Below the pieces are notes generated by a model, which searched no databases, was not told where the DNA came from, and saw only the letters and a program-made list of their open reading frames with translations. Below are positions 33,647 through 46,119 of a stretch of 64,000 bases of DNA, one piece after another. Source of the DNA: Protopterus annectens (taxonomy: Eukaryota > Chordata > Ceratodontiformes > Protopteridae); assembly GCF_019279795.1 (NCBI RefSeq), contig NC_056740.1:229272852-229336851 (forward strand), written 5' to 3'. Position 1 is the stretch's first letter; the number at the start of each line of letters is the position of its first letter. The position numbers and the translations under genes are program-made.

Positions 33647-33814
33647 ATGAACGCGTGCTTGATTTTAATGTCTGCATTCCTGTTTGTCTTATTTGATGCG
33701 GTTCTGTCATTAACTCGACCGGTTTATACAAATCACTGGGCTGTCCAAGTTGCTGGTGGCTCCGTAGAGGCAGATAAGCTTGCAGCTAAATATGGGTTTA
33801 GGAATATGGGGAAG
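33647..33814 (+). CDS. PCSK6: First coding exon of a furin-family proprotein convertase, probably PCSK6 (PACE4)
   Basis: The ATG at 33,647 has A at -3. It opens 56 codons: a hydrophobic signal peptide (MNACLILMSAFLFVLFDAVL, residues 1-20), then the start of the inhibitory prodomain, RPVYTNHWAVQVAGG, EADKLAAKYGF and RNMGK. Vertebrate PCSK6 and PCSK5 share YTNHWAV here; RPVYTNHWAVQV and EAD favour PCSK6 over PCSK5 (from memory of the families). The exon ends AAG|GTAAAT, a consensus donor in phase 0, where the family has an intron after the YGF-N-G segment. Convertases cleave secreted precursors such as TGF-beta family members after basic residues. The catalytic exons are outside the window. The frame remains open upstream of the ATG but has no other in-frame ATG nearby. 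Confidence 0.85.
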
Positions 33815-35904
33815 GTAAATGTACTGAATTTTAATTTCTTTGCAAATTATGCTGTTTGTTAGCCATTTAAAAAAGAAATTTATGAAGCTGTTTTGTATTC
33901 AGAAATTTAACGATTACGTGTTTTTAGCACTTTTGAACGCTTTACAGTTAAATGTGTTGCATGTTTTTACTCTGAACCTATGTGACTTTTTATTTATTTG
34001 CTCAACTCATTTTCCTGGCAGTACTGAGTGAAGGAGCGGACTATCTGAGACAGCTCTGGCTAAATAAGTTTTTACAGCTGCACATCCATCAGTGAGGAAG
34101 TAATGTGCATTATGAAGCTTGTTTTATTCACTCTGGTGATTTTTAGCTACAGTGGATGATACGTTTACCTTGCACTGAATGTGTTTTGCTTACTTCATAA
34201 AATTGAACGACCATGTGTGGTATTTCACCCTTAATTAACAAAATGGTTAATGGTCTTTTGCACCAGATCTACCTTTCCTCACTATTGTGCAAGCCACTCA
34301 CTACCTGAAAGTTACATTGTACAGGCTTTGTACCCCTCATCTACTATGATTTTACCAACTTTGTTTCTCCAAAATGTATTGTTTTTAATAAGGAATCACT
34401 TGTTTGAGAGCCTATACATTAAAAAAGTAACGGGCAAGCCTATACAAAGACTCTTGCGTTTGCGAAGATTAGAACTCTAAAGGGTTTTGTCAAGCATGCC
34501 CTAACCATACTCCAAAGTTGCGCCGTTTGTGAAAAGTGTTACTTTCGCTGTATCTCATTAAATTAAGACAAATACTCATCTTCTGATATTTGGTAGTGAT
34601 TTCTGAAGGCTAGTGGTGATGAGATTACTAATGCTCAGGAGCAGAGTGAGATTATGCCCAGCTGCTTTTGCGGGTGCAGAGCTGTTCGTTCAGTCATTCT
34701 CGATATCTCCTTTGGGTAGTAAGGACGCAGGGTAGTCCGAGTCAATCGCAGCACTCGGCAGGCTCAACGCAGAGAAAGGTCAGTACTTCTGCCTGCAATC
34801 ATCCTTGTGCACTGCACACAAGCATAGACAAGGGAATAGTGTGTATGCCTATGCTCCCTAGCATTCAGCAAGCATAACGGGCAGTCTGGGGGAGCAACTG
34901 GTCTACTTTAAAGGAGGGAGGCCAATTACTTTTTGCAAAATTGATGGCACCTTTTCCTTCTGGAGCTTTTCATTCCATAGATCATATAATGCACGTTCAT
35001 ATCCTCCTCCTGAAGGAGGACTCCTAATTTAATACTTAGCGATCTTTTGGCTCAAGAAAATTGGACAGATCCTAACATAATGGGGGTCACATGCCCAGAA
35101 ATAAGGACAGATTTAAAAAATTGATTTTATAAACTTAGTTGGTAGACTAATACAATTCATGATAGCATGCATATCCTGAAAGTTACGAAGTCTGATAACT
35201 CCAATTAGTGTCGTTAGTTAGTGACAATAATATGTCATCTGCCAGAAATCCGAAAATATGAGACAAAAATATTGACATTTGACTTGAGAAGGGTATGCGT
35301 AATTGGAAGAATGTTTTTTTTTTTTACGTTCTACCTCTTTGGTGTGGTAGCATAATTGTTTGCTAGTTGTAGTAAAAGTAAAGGTGCACGGTTCGCTTTA
35401 ACAAATAGATGGGGGGGGGGTCTTACTCAATCGTTGAGTCAACGACGTTGACTATGAATAAGCTGGGAGTGCATAAAGATAGGCGGACAACTTGTACGTA
35501 AAGATGTGTGTGGGTCTGTCTCCCTCCCTACTGAGATGAGTATGCCTTCGTCAAAAGTGGATGCTAATGATTTAATCATTTACTGTAAGAGATTGTGAAA
35601 GCTATAAACAATAGCTGGCGTAACTGACAGTATATGAGCTCTTCTTATGTGCTGTTTAGTATTACGTAAACCTAGCTTCTTGCCGTGCCTCGGGCTGCGG
35701 CAGAAATTGAACGTTTTACAACTGCAGGAGTTTAGGTAATCGTGCTGATGAAGTTTGAATCCAACAGATATGTTTTCTTGCCTTTTTTTTCTCCTCCAGT
35801 TACGAAAACAGTCCGACAAATGTCGCAGTAAGCACTGAAGAAAAATGCAGAGAAATACATTCATGCATTATTTTTACGTTGTTATAATGTTTCATTGGTT
35901 GCTG
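33815..35904 (+). other. Start of intron 1 of the convertase gene, no element recognised
   Basis: The splice donor GTAAAT opens this stretch. Scattered CpGs persist to about 35,700. A run of G10 lies near 35,410. I see no further coding exon, and no prodomain continuation (a DYYHFYHS-like motif) occurs here or later. Confidence 0.5.
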
Positions 35905-36120
35905 GTGCCGTGCCCCCCCCCCCCCCCCCATAGCCGGCCTTGGGCATAGGCCAACTAGGCGGCCGCCTTGGGCGCCGGTCTAGCAGGGGCACTTTTCTAG
36001 TATTTATTTGATATAGTTAGACCAGGATGGGGGCACCAGGTAGTGTGGTGGGGGGCATCGTGGAGCCCTTTTGCCTAGGGCACCAGTTGACCTGCAGGGG
36101 CCCTGCAAATAGCTTAAACA
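35905..36120. repeat. Poly-C run and GC-rich interspersed repeat
   Basis: A homopolymer of about 18 C residues at about 35,911-35,928 is followed by CATAGCCGGCCTTGGGCATA, GGCGGCCGCCTTGGGCGCCG and, further on, TTTTGCCTAGGGCACCAGTT. The imperfect self-complementarity (GGCGGCCGCC, and CTTGGGCGCC against GGGGCACC-type blocks) and the sharp GC contrast suggest a miniature element. The family is not known to me. Confidence 0.5.
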
Positions 36121-39100
36121 GCCAAGGCCATCCTGTAGTGTATAGAATGTCCATGCATTTGCGTGCCTCAGTACAAGGGGCTTAGCAGGCTGGACAGAAT
36201 GCCAGAGTTTGTCTGAGGGATGCATCAAGGTAGTTTAGGGGAAATTGAGTGGGATGTTAAGTATACAACGATTATCGTGGAAAGTAAAGTATGCTGCTTT
36301 CTGTAATAACTAGAGTGTCTGCCTTTGGACACCGATGATAGCTGGCTATTTTGTCTGCCCCCCCTCCCCAAAAAAAACAATCACTGTTTGCGTAATTAAG
36401 TAATAGTAGTTTATTTTGATCTTTGCAGTATGGTATCCACCCATAATCATTTCCGCATTGTTTGCTTACGGGTTCATATATACATGAGTAATTGTACTTG
36501 GATACCTGAAGTAGGAGAGAGTTATTCCTGCCTTACTGGCATACCTCATTTGCATAAATTGTCAGAAACACGAGTTGCACCTGCCTGGTGAAATCACACT
36601 GATTGGCATGGGAACGCTAATACTCTAACCCTAATACTAGCTATGCGGCAGACTTCAGACAGCATATATTGCATTTATGCTAATTTCATAGAGCAGCTTT
36701 CCATCTGGTAGGGGTAGCCATGGCCCTACAAATATGAGGGGCCGTATGAATTTGCACCTTTAATTTAAAAATGTGCTATTGTATTAGCATACTCAACAGG
36801 AGTCTTAAATGGAAGTTGGCCCCACCCTTGTCCTACATGTGATCTTCCTAGATAATCTCTAAACTTACTGTTACCACTCTTTTTTTTTTTATGTAGTTGG
36901 CCATAATACAGCTGCGACTTCACAATCTCTAACTATCTAGCTGTCCTCTATCCCTCTCCACTATTTCTAACTATCTAGCTGTCCTGTACCCCTCTCCACT
37001 ATCTCTATCTCCCTTTTACCTGGACTTCCTCAGTACTTCTCCATAACTTGCAGCCACCTTCATCCTATAATTTAGTCACCTACTCCATATTTATTTTAAG
37101 GTGATTCCAACTGAAAGTAACTAGACTCTTATAAGCTTGCTACTGGCTAGTATTTTATTCTTCACTTAACTGTCATGTTTTCATTAACTGTCATATCATT
37201 ACTAGTCTGCGTATACATTTATTATGAAAATTTTGTATAACTGCCTTCTAATTATTTTGTAAAATGGAGCATTTCTCCCTGGGCCTCCATTTTAAATGGG
37301 GCTTTTGCTTAGTCGGACTTTCCCAGCAAGCAAAAGCAATTGATAAATGAACTTATGAGGAAATGTGAACTGGTCAGTTCTGTCTCATCTAAATGTAGTT
37401 TTGTGTCTTGGTCAAGAAAGAACTGGATTGAGTAAATATACGCCCTGCATTTCAGGAAAGCTTTTGGCTCACCTTTTTTTTTTTTACAGATAAGATTGAA
37501 CAAGGGGTTAAGTGTATGAAGTGGGCATACAGAATTACTACATATAATAACATTGTTACCAAGGTGGGAGGACAGATCTATTAAGGGGAAGTGGGAGGCT
37601 TTCAAAGAGCTCTGAATGGTAATGGGTTTGGTATCTGAACCTAAAATATTTTTAAAAAGTAGATCTGGGATTTTATGCTTCAGGGCATTTTTGAAGGGAT
37701 AACAGCCTTTGTATTTTCATGCATGGTTATTTTCACATTGTGGAAATGCAGAAGGATATCAAGAAGAAATAAGCTGCTAAGGTAGGAGTGAAAACTTTTA
37801 CTGTTGTACAAACTGTGTTGCCCAAAGACGCATGTTAAATCTAAGATAAAAAAAAAGACTGTAGACATTGGAGCACATCCTAGGTTTTTTTTTTTTTTTT
37901 TTTACATTGGGACAGTGAGAGTAGAGTTGAAAAGTCCGTTTTGAAAGTGCAGATAATGTAGGATTCAGAAAAGCATGGCTTCAAGATGGGGTTGGAGCAA
38001 CATTAACATCTTTTGAAACTGCTAGACATTTTCTTGATCACCTTTGTGATTAAGTTTCTGATTTCAGTAGAAAAAAAATATTGCTTAATCACTAAACCAA
38101 ATGCATCACTTGATATTGCTTGCAGAGATTTCAGGTGAACACCTTGGGTACTTTAGCATACTGTGTAACAACTCTTCACATATTTTGTAGCAGATCAGTG
38201 TACTTAAAGTAAGCTTAATGTGTCTGCTCCGCCATACAATATGGTGTGCTGCCTATACATACAGCCTTATTGTCACTGTAATGTTAGTTTACTAGGCACA
38301 ATGGCATGTTTAGTGAGGAGTGGTATAGTGCAGTTTTTATTTGTCCATGTTAGTAGCAGTTTCTGATTTAACAGCAAGACACAGTCTAGCACAAGTTAAT
38401 ACCAGGCTGTTCTGTAGTGGTGGTAGTCGGGCCCATGAGCTATAGTTAAACAGGAGTTTAGACCAAGTCTTTTACAGTTTAATTATCTGTTCTCACTTTA
38501 CACCTTATGTTTGTGTGCTGAATGTATGAGAGACAGAGCAAGGGGCAGCTGGATGAGCTAGTCTTTCAAAATATTATCTAGTATGCAGAATAACTTTATC
38601 ATTGACATTATCCCTTTTGTGTTTCAGATGTATGTGTGTGCATCCTATATTTTTCTATAAATGTTAAAGAAAATCAATAGTTCCAGTGAATAGAACCCAA
38701 TGTACACCTAAATGGGTGCCACCTTGTTAATGTTCAGTCAGCATTTTTGAACTATATCATTGGAACTTGTTGTGCTAGACACAGACTTTGGTCATTTTGT
38801 TTTTATTTGCAGCTGTTTTTTTTTCTCTAAGCATTTTTTGAAAAGTTGAAACATTTTTGTAATCCTGGTTTTGTTTAATTTTTTTGGGGAGGATTATTGT
38901 AAATGGTTCAAGTTTTGAGAAAGCATTGTTTTGTGTAAATTTGTACATAGCTACTGTCTCACTGATATTTAGCAGTGCAAAATAATTTTATAACTTAGTT
39001 ATAATTCTGTATAATGTCTAATAGTTTTACATTCAGTTTTCTAAACTGAGTCATAAGCTATGTAAATGTGTACTTTAAACAACCTCTGACTTTATTCTGT

Positions 39101-39948
39101 GCACATTTGTTCTCTGATTTTGAACACAATGTAGTCCTTGTAAAGATTTTGAAAAATCATATATGCTTTGTATATTGTTGCCTCGTTGCTGGGGTTTTGG
39201 CTGAAAAGAGTCCAGTGACCGTCACTAAGTTTACTTAGTCAAGAAATGCAGCACTGTAATGAATATAGCTAGTCCAAAAATAACTTGCATTGTTCTGGTG
39301 CTCCTCAAGTATCAATATTGTAGTTATAAAGGAAGCCATTTTTAATTAATTGGTTGCAGAAAAACACTTTTAAATGAAACTATTCATTAATCTTGAGTCT
39401 CCCAAAGTGCCACAGTATGCAGTATTTGTGATGCTGTTAATTTCAGTTCCTGCAAAATATTATGAAATGTTGTTCTAATTGATATTTGAAGACATCATTG
39501 GGTCATTAGAAGTAAATTGTTTGACGTTGGTAGTCATGGGTTGTTTTTGAGTAAATACCATTACTGAAAACAAGATTGCTTATAAATGTACCTATGGGAG
39601 GGTATTGTACCAAAGTTTAGTGGCTGACCTTTGTAGTCATGTCATCAGACCTTTGTATGTATGGTGTGAATATTCTGGTTAAGAGAGATGCCAGGTTTCT
39701 TGTTGCGGGTTAGGTTACATGGCTGAGGCAATGGCTGGACATACCAAGAAGCCTTACTGTGTAGTGAGGGTGTCCTGGGAATGCCTAGCCAATGTTTCTT
39801 TGCCAGGTGAGTTCACATTCTATTTCCAGAGGAAACTCTGCCCTATACCTGAGGAAACTAGGGACACAAGAATGAACAGACCCTATTCAAGGCCTCTGTG
39901 GCTGAGTTGGTGGCAAGTGCAAATGTGGCTAAAAGGTAGATGGTACTA
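36121..39948. other. Intronic AT-rich sequence, no gene recognised
   Basis: Only homopolymers (T10 near 36,880, T17 near 37,887) and a small direct duplication are evident: CTAACTATCTAGCTGTCCT occurs at about 36,931 and again at about 36,967. No frame with family resemblance. Confidence 0.45.
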
Positions 39949-40775
39949 TAGCAATAACCCACAGCTGAGTGGGTGGGTAAATCCAGCATTGCCCACACCC
40001 AGCCATGGATCATTGCTATTATGCAGTGACCTTATTTAAGAAAGAAAGAAATTCCTTATTTTGTTTTTAATAGTGACTGTTTAAGGGCGCCATGGTGTAC
40101 TTCACTGTTTCCCAATTGTGCTGCTTTGTTGATGTACTGCACATGCATATGGGACGTTATGCAGTACATCGGTGCTTTGGAAAGCAAGCAATGGAAACAG
40201 GAAGATCTCTTTTTTGCTTTTACACACAAAAAAAAAAAAAAAAACGTAAGCCCCCAGACAGTTTGGAGGTATGGGAGACCATGAAAGTCAGGTAGGCTTC
40301 TTTAGTTTTGCAGAACATATCTGACTTGTTGTTGTATTTTCTCTGCTCTGATAAATACCTCTCCACTTCTTATTTTAAGGTACGTGGACTAAAAGGAGGG
40401 GACAAATAATGTTGCACTTATAAACTTAGATCTTTTTGAGAGAGATTTGCATTGTCTGAAGGAAGTAAAAGTCTGAAACTGAAAAGTATGTCATTATTTA
40501 GTGACTTCATTCATCTGTGGTTTGTTGGAAAACCACAAATTTTATAAGGTACGAAATTACTAAATGATATGCATTTCAGTTTCAGACTTTACCTCCTTCA
40601 GACTAATGCATGTCTAGTGCATAATAGAAAAAAAAAAGTCTGGCCACTCAATGATACTTTAACATCCGGACTTTTACTGTTGGTATATTCTTTATTTACA
40701 GTGGGCATACTGGTTGGGCTGACAAATCAGCATGCTCACTTTTGAATGTTAATGGCCAGTTGTATAATTGTCATG
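39949..40775. mobile_element. Non-autonomous hairpin-rich element, copy 2
   Basis: It shares blocks in the same order with 28,112-28,850: AGCAATAACCCACAGCTGAG, AATCCAGCATTGCCCACACC, GATGTACTGCACATGCATAT (compare GATGTACTGCGCATGCATAT), ACATCCGGAC and AATCAGCATGCTCACTTTTG. The first hairpin has lost its loop. In place of the large hairpin it has a different inverted pair: GTCTGAAACTGAAA (from about 40,471) against TTTCAGTTTCAGAC (from about 40,575). Confidence 0.68.
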
Positions 40776-41453
40776 TTGGTAGTCTTGGTATTTACTGGTA
40801 ATACTACCAATGAAGAAATCCATTGGAGTAAAGCTATCTGTGTAATACTTCCAGAGAGGCCTGGTGCAATAACTGGTACTAAGAAGGCAGCAGTTGCAAT
40901 GATAATATATGAAAGTTCAGGTGTTGGAGCTTGCTTAGGCTCTGAATGTTAGATGGCCTAAAAGGTTTTATTGAATCATTTCAGTGATTTTAAGTAGGGC
41001 AGGCTGGATATTTCGAAGGCTGTTCTTGGCAAAGGTAGACCAATACTGGCCTGGATCAGGGCAAAGACATAGAATTTGCTATAAATTCATTTTGCATGGT
41101 TAAAGGATTGTGAGCTAGTTTAGTAAATGTCACTTTAGTAATTTGTACAGTTTGTGGCAAGGCCACAGAAATGGATGAAATCTTAACAGGAAATGGTAGA
41201 AGTGCTAGACTTTGTTTCGATGTTATGGTCAGTATCATATGAAATGTTAGGCAGCATCTCTGAACTAGGAAATTATGCCTGCAGTCCTCATTTTTTAGAG
41301 GGATTATACTCCTCCACTGTCATCTAAGGAGTGATGTAGATTTTGTCCTGGCTGTGAAATAGTGGATCCACTCTTTAGCCTTGCATGGATATTGGAGGGG
41401 GTCATGGGAGTTTCAGTACGGTCTACATGTGCTTTTATGGACTTGGAAGTCAT
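40776..41453. other. Intronic sequence, no gene recognised
   Basis: No supported features. Confidence 0.4.
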
Positions 41454-41605
41454 GTGGCAGTGTATCTCATAATGTCCTCTGGGAATCCTGTGGCAGTGCA
41501 TCTCATAATGTCCTCTGGGAATCCTGTGGCAGTGTGGCTCATAATGTCCTCTGGGAATCCTGTGGCAGTGTGGCTCATAATGTCCTCTGGGAATCCTGTG
41601 GCAGT
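41454..41605. repeat. 36-bp minisatellite, about 4.2 units
   Basis: Units start GTGGCAGTG at 41,454, 41,490, 41,526 and 41,562, with a partial fifth at 41,598. The constant part is CATAATGTCCTCTGGGAATC. Because 36 is a multiple of three, repetitive open frames of 88-102 codons appear on both strands; they are by-products. Confidence 0.95.
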
Positions 41606-42902
41606 AGGTCATCTGGCCACTGCTCCATACTGTTCAGGCTCAATATTTTGAGAAGTGAGTGATGTTCTCATTCTGTCCATTAAGTCTATCTTCATAGTGG
41701 ATGGAAAAAAAACTGCTGGATGGAGTATATGGACTTTATATGTTTACATGCTTGGCTAGCTGTAGGGAGTTTGCATGTCATGTTGTGAACATTCCTTCTG
41801 GAAGGCCTGTTTAAGTATTTCATGTTGACTGCAAACTCCAATCCCAGTGTACATGTTGTATGTTAACAGAAATGGAAAAGCTTTTGAAAAAATGAAAATG
41901 TCTGCAGAATTAAATTATCTTTGGGATTATGGGAGTACTGGACCACTTTTCTGACTGGAAGTTTATTCTTCAACTGTAGCCACGAAGAATTCTTTGCCAG
42001 CTAGTATATTTTAGCAGAAAACCGAAAACTTTCAGTCCCAAAATCTGAATGTATTACTTGCTACAAATCAAATGTGAAGTGAAAAAAGTAGTGGTCATAT
42101 TTCTATATGACCTGGAAAGATGAAAAGCATAATTTGTAAGTTTGGGAACTATGAGCATAGAATGTGACAGTTTTATTTAGCATTTGTCCATCAGAAGGAC
42201 ACTAGCTCCTACAGAGACTATAATTGCTTGCTGTTGGGCTGAAGGGAGAATTGAACTAAAGACCTTGAATCTGGTGAGCTGTATGATTTCATTAATAAGG
42301 GAGAGAATAGTTTGATAGCATGACCTTTAATATTGTTTTTATTTCAAGTGAATCGGACCTGCCTACATATGCTGTGGATACATGTACATTAAGTGAATTT
42401 ATGTGGCTCAAATTAATTTGTGGAAATGGGTACATGTAAGATACAATGAGTCAAACCAAGGAAGCAAAGTGATGTAGTGATATTGCGTTGCAGCAGTAAT
42501 GAAGATGGCAAATAGCCTTTGTGATGCACAAAAATATATTCCGTTATAGTTCACACCTACTGTAATAGGAGTCTGTAACCGTGAAGAGAAACATTGACTT
42601 GCTTTTAATCAGTTTGAGGAAATGGTGCTGGACAGAAAAATTTACAGCATTTACATAAGTTTGCTTTAAAACACTTTTTTTTTATCGAGCAGAAAGGTGA
42701 GAAGCTGCCTGGTACTACTAAAATAATGAGAGCTGATGCAGTGAAGTCTAAAGTATATCAGAGGCACTAAGATGAATGCAAGAAGTGATTAGAATAATAA
42801 AGTAAAAGTTGTTTTTAAACTAGCTTCTGGCATAGTGTGGTGTATTTTGTCCATAGATTTGAAGCATTCATGTTATAAACCAGAGGGAAAACAATCTTCT
42901 AC
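41606..42902. other. Intronic sequence, no gene recognised
   Basis: AT-rich, with no supported features. Confidence 0.4.
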
Positions 42903-43162
42903 ACATGGACAGTGCAGTGGTGCAGCAATAGCATTGTTGTCGCACAGCAAGTGATTCTCTGGTTCGATTCTTGACTGGGGCTCCTTCTGTGTGGAGTCTG
43001 CATGTCTTCCCTGCATTTGTGTGGGTTTCCTCCAGGTGCTCTGGTTTCCTCCCATGTTACAAAGACATGCATTTGGAGTGTTTCTCCCCGGGCCTCTGCT
43101 GAAAATTGGATTCGTTCCAAGTCATACTTTCCTGGTTAACAAATGTTAAATAAATAAATGAA
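42903..43162 (+). mobile_element. tRNA-derived SINE with CR1/L2-type LINE 3' tail
   Basis: The head GCAGTGGTGCAGCAATAGCA and box B TGGTTCGATTCTTGACTGG resemble the other SINE head. The middle block TCTGTGTGGAGTCTGCATGT, GTGTGGGTTTCCTCCAGGTG and CTGGTTTCCTCCCATGTTAC is the conserved part seen in many fish SINEs. The tail TTCTCCCCGGGCCTCTGCTG, then AACAAATGTTAAATAAATAA, matches the 3' end of the LINE at 7,572-7,690 (antisense there). Confidence 0.85.
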
Positions 43163-43559
43163 CACATTCAGTGCACCAGGTAAAACCAGAAAGTACTGAT
43201 GTGTTTTTTTTTTTTTTTTTAAATCTGTTCCAAGTCATTGTATTTGGATATAAATTCTAATGCTTTGGGTTATTTCTCACATGAGAAGTTGAACAGTAAA
43301 ATAATTTTACAAGATGAAAGCAAAGAATGTATATATTTAATAGCCACACAGAAACCTTTTGAAATAAAAGGCAAAACTGATGGCAATGATATCCCTTACA
43401 AATGTGCTGATGTTAGAGGCTTATGATGTTTTCCAGAACATAGCAATCCTATAAATCTAATGATACAGCAGTGATGCATGATCCATGGAAAGTGCCAGAA
43501 TATTGGAGAAGAACAGAGAGCGGCAAAATCAAATGGAAAGCTTTTATTTATGACAGAGA

Positions 43560-45245
43560 ATGGATGAATAGTGTGCTTGCTATTTTAAAGCAAAAATAAA
43601 TTCCTAGTTCTATTGATCTATAATGTACAAGTAATAGCATTGTCCATTGGTTACTGTTGAAGGTGTAGTCTTGAGAATGGTAGCTTATTTTCAGCATTAG
43701 GTGAAAATCTGGGATTTTGATAGACTGGTAGGTGAATGTTTTCCAATCCGTATAAATTTTGGGTAGGTATTGCTTGTAAGGCTTCCATTTATCTGTACCA
43801 GATATGTTGCTCAAGGAACTGAAGGTTTGAAATGTATTGTAAACTTGCAGTTCTAGTTTGTCACAGAGGAGCCTGATGAGACAAACTTGCTTAATACATT
43901 ACTCCACTTGAAATGTTGTCTTAAATGTGCAATATGAGGAGAGTTTAAAATACGTGGACCATATTCTAATGTCCAAAGGAATAGTACCTTCAACAGAAAG
44001 TTAGATCAAGCTTTCAAAAGTGAAACTTGGAAAAGCAAGCTTTGGGAGTATGTTTTATTTTTTTTAATGCAGTGGTACTTTGCAAAGTTTTGTGCTCGAT
44101 ATCTATCCATACCTGCATGCATTCAAATATTTCAAGCACAGGCATTGATGCTGTTCTAGCCTGCAAATATATCAGAACAGGTGTTTCCATAAGTGCCCAG
44201 GCTGTTCTTAAAAACACCTAAACCAGTGCTTGCTTTTAATGTAGTTTGGTAGTCTCTTCCATGCATCAGCTGCTCTCTGAGAACCAATTGGTACACTTCA
44301 GTCCAACAGAATCTTCTGCATAGGTTGTCTGATTCTGTAGTACTTCTTGATATCCCAAACATTCCCAGAGAGATATCTCTAAATGCCGTATTTACCTGAA
44401 TGGGTTCTCCTCTTTAAATATCTGAGACACCTAAACAGAGTCAGATATTTGTAGTTTTTCATAACTTACATTTTCTTATCCACGGATGCCTTTGATACAT
44501 TTCTGCTGTACTCTGGAAAGTTTAATCATGCTTGTTTTCTTATAAGATTTCCATATTGTTCCATACTCCTGTTTAGGTCTAACGAAATTAACAAACAATG
44601 ACTTCATAATTTCTGATTTCCTACACTTTGTAATCTTTTTGTATACAGCTTATAGTTCCAGAACCATTATTAACCAATTGGTTGATGGGACATGTCTGCA
44701 AGAGAACTTTAACCATGTCTATAACACATGTAACATAGTAATGGTTAATCAGTTTACCCATTTTCCAAGTCTTCTGCATACAGACTGTAGAAGGCTTAGA
44801 TGAAGAAGATGGGTCTGAAAGATGCAATCTAAACCAGCATGGGCCTAGGACAGAGCACTGTGGGACATCCTGACTGTAACTAAGGGTTTCACCTGTCCAG
44901 TTGCTATATGACACTTGCCATGTCCTATTTGTAAGACCTGCAGCTATCCATCTTTTTAAGAGTACATCAGTACCTAGTTGTACTAAAGTTAAAGATGTAT
45001 AAATTACATAACACAATTTTCCATTCATAGCTGTTTTTATTGTTCTAGGACATTATGTTATGGGTGGTAATGGATCTATTTTCAACATATACATGCTGAT
45101 ACATGGTTTCAAGTGCTTGAGATAATAGTACCTCTAAAGTTTTTGTAGAACAAGATGTAGCCTGAGAATTGAGCCATGATTTAGCAAAGACTTTTTTGAA
45201 ATACTGTAATTCTGGTTCATGTGTAAATAGTTTTACGTATACAAA
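43560..45245 (-). mobile_element. Decayed CR1/L2-type LINE in duplication copy 1
   Basis: Minus-strand remnants in order: GTDVLLKRWIAAGLTNRTW (near 44,960), VPQCSVLGPCWFRLHLSDP (near 44,850), RPKQEYGTIWKSYKKTS and KLSRVQQKCIKGIRG (near 44,560-44,480), then a C-terminal region near 44,330-44,190 and a long 3' UTR. These match the CR1/L2 order from reverse transcriptase box 4 to the thumb. There are many stops, and the catalytic box is not recognisable. Confidence 0.72.
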
Positions 45246-46119
45246 TAAGGGGCAGGATTCACGAAGGCTTGCACGGAGTGTAAGAGATGTGCAACACTCC
45301 ATGCAAGCCTTGCGATCCAGGAACAGCCCTAAACTCAGTGTAAGAGACCAGCTAAACGTCTCTTACACGGACTGGGCGTGGACATGCTAAATACCTCACT
45401 TGCAGCCGAAAGGTATGCAAATGAGGTATATTAGCGATCCACGAAGCAGAAACCAGTCCGTGTAAGAGACGTTTTAGCTGCAGAAATGTACTCAGTTGAC
45501 AACTGAGTACGTTTCTGCAAATTCCACAATGGAGCCATGTCAGCTCCAAAAAAAGGGTGCATATGTCTCCGGCAGCATGCCAATGGCCAAATATGTGGCC
45601 ATTGGCAAGGTAACCCGATGCAAAAATATTAAAAATGTGTTTAAACCCAGCGCAGCCCCGCGCAAACGGGCTGCACTGTATAAAACCATAAAAAAGAAGG
45701 TTATAAACCCACAAATGTGGGTTTCATGCAATACATGGAATGACAATGCAGGGACCAGCAGACCAAAAACAACATGGCCACCGTGTAGTGGTTGCTAAGG
45801 GGGGAAGCTGAGTCTAAGACATGTAACTAAGCATTAGTAGGCAATCTCATGTAAATGAGGGTTAGGATACTGAATCTCAGTCCCATAGCAAATGAGCACA
45901 GTCTGAGTAGTGTAAGAGATACATAAGTGGGAGGAATAGAGTAGGAGATAGGTGACATCACAGGGGGGAATGGTAGAAAGAAATGCAGTTCATTGGAGGT
46001 CAGTGTAACATGACAGATGACACACAGATCATGGAAAGAGGTGTGCCACTAGGTAAGTCAGGGAAAGTCAAGAAATGGAAGGTGTACACTGTTACTTACA
46101 CCAAAGTTTCTTGCTGGGC

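Noticed and set aside
39719-40039. 106-codon plus-strand frame starting MAEAMAGHTKKPY
   Set aside because: Overlaps the non-autonomous repeat at 39,949-40,775 and has no homologue that I recognise.
41304-41662. Repetitive frames HCHRIPRGHYE and SCGSVAHNVLWE
   Set aside because: Encoded by the 36-bp minisatellite on both strands; no start or expression context.
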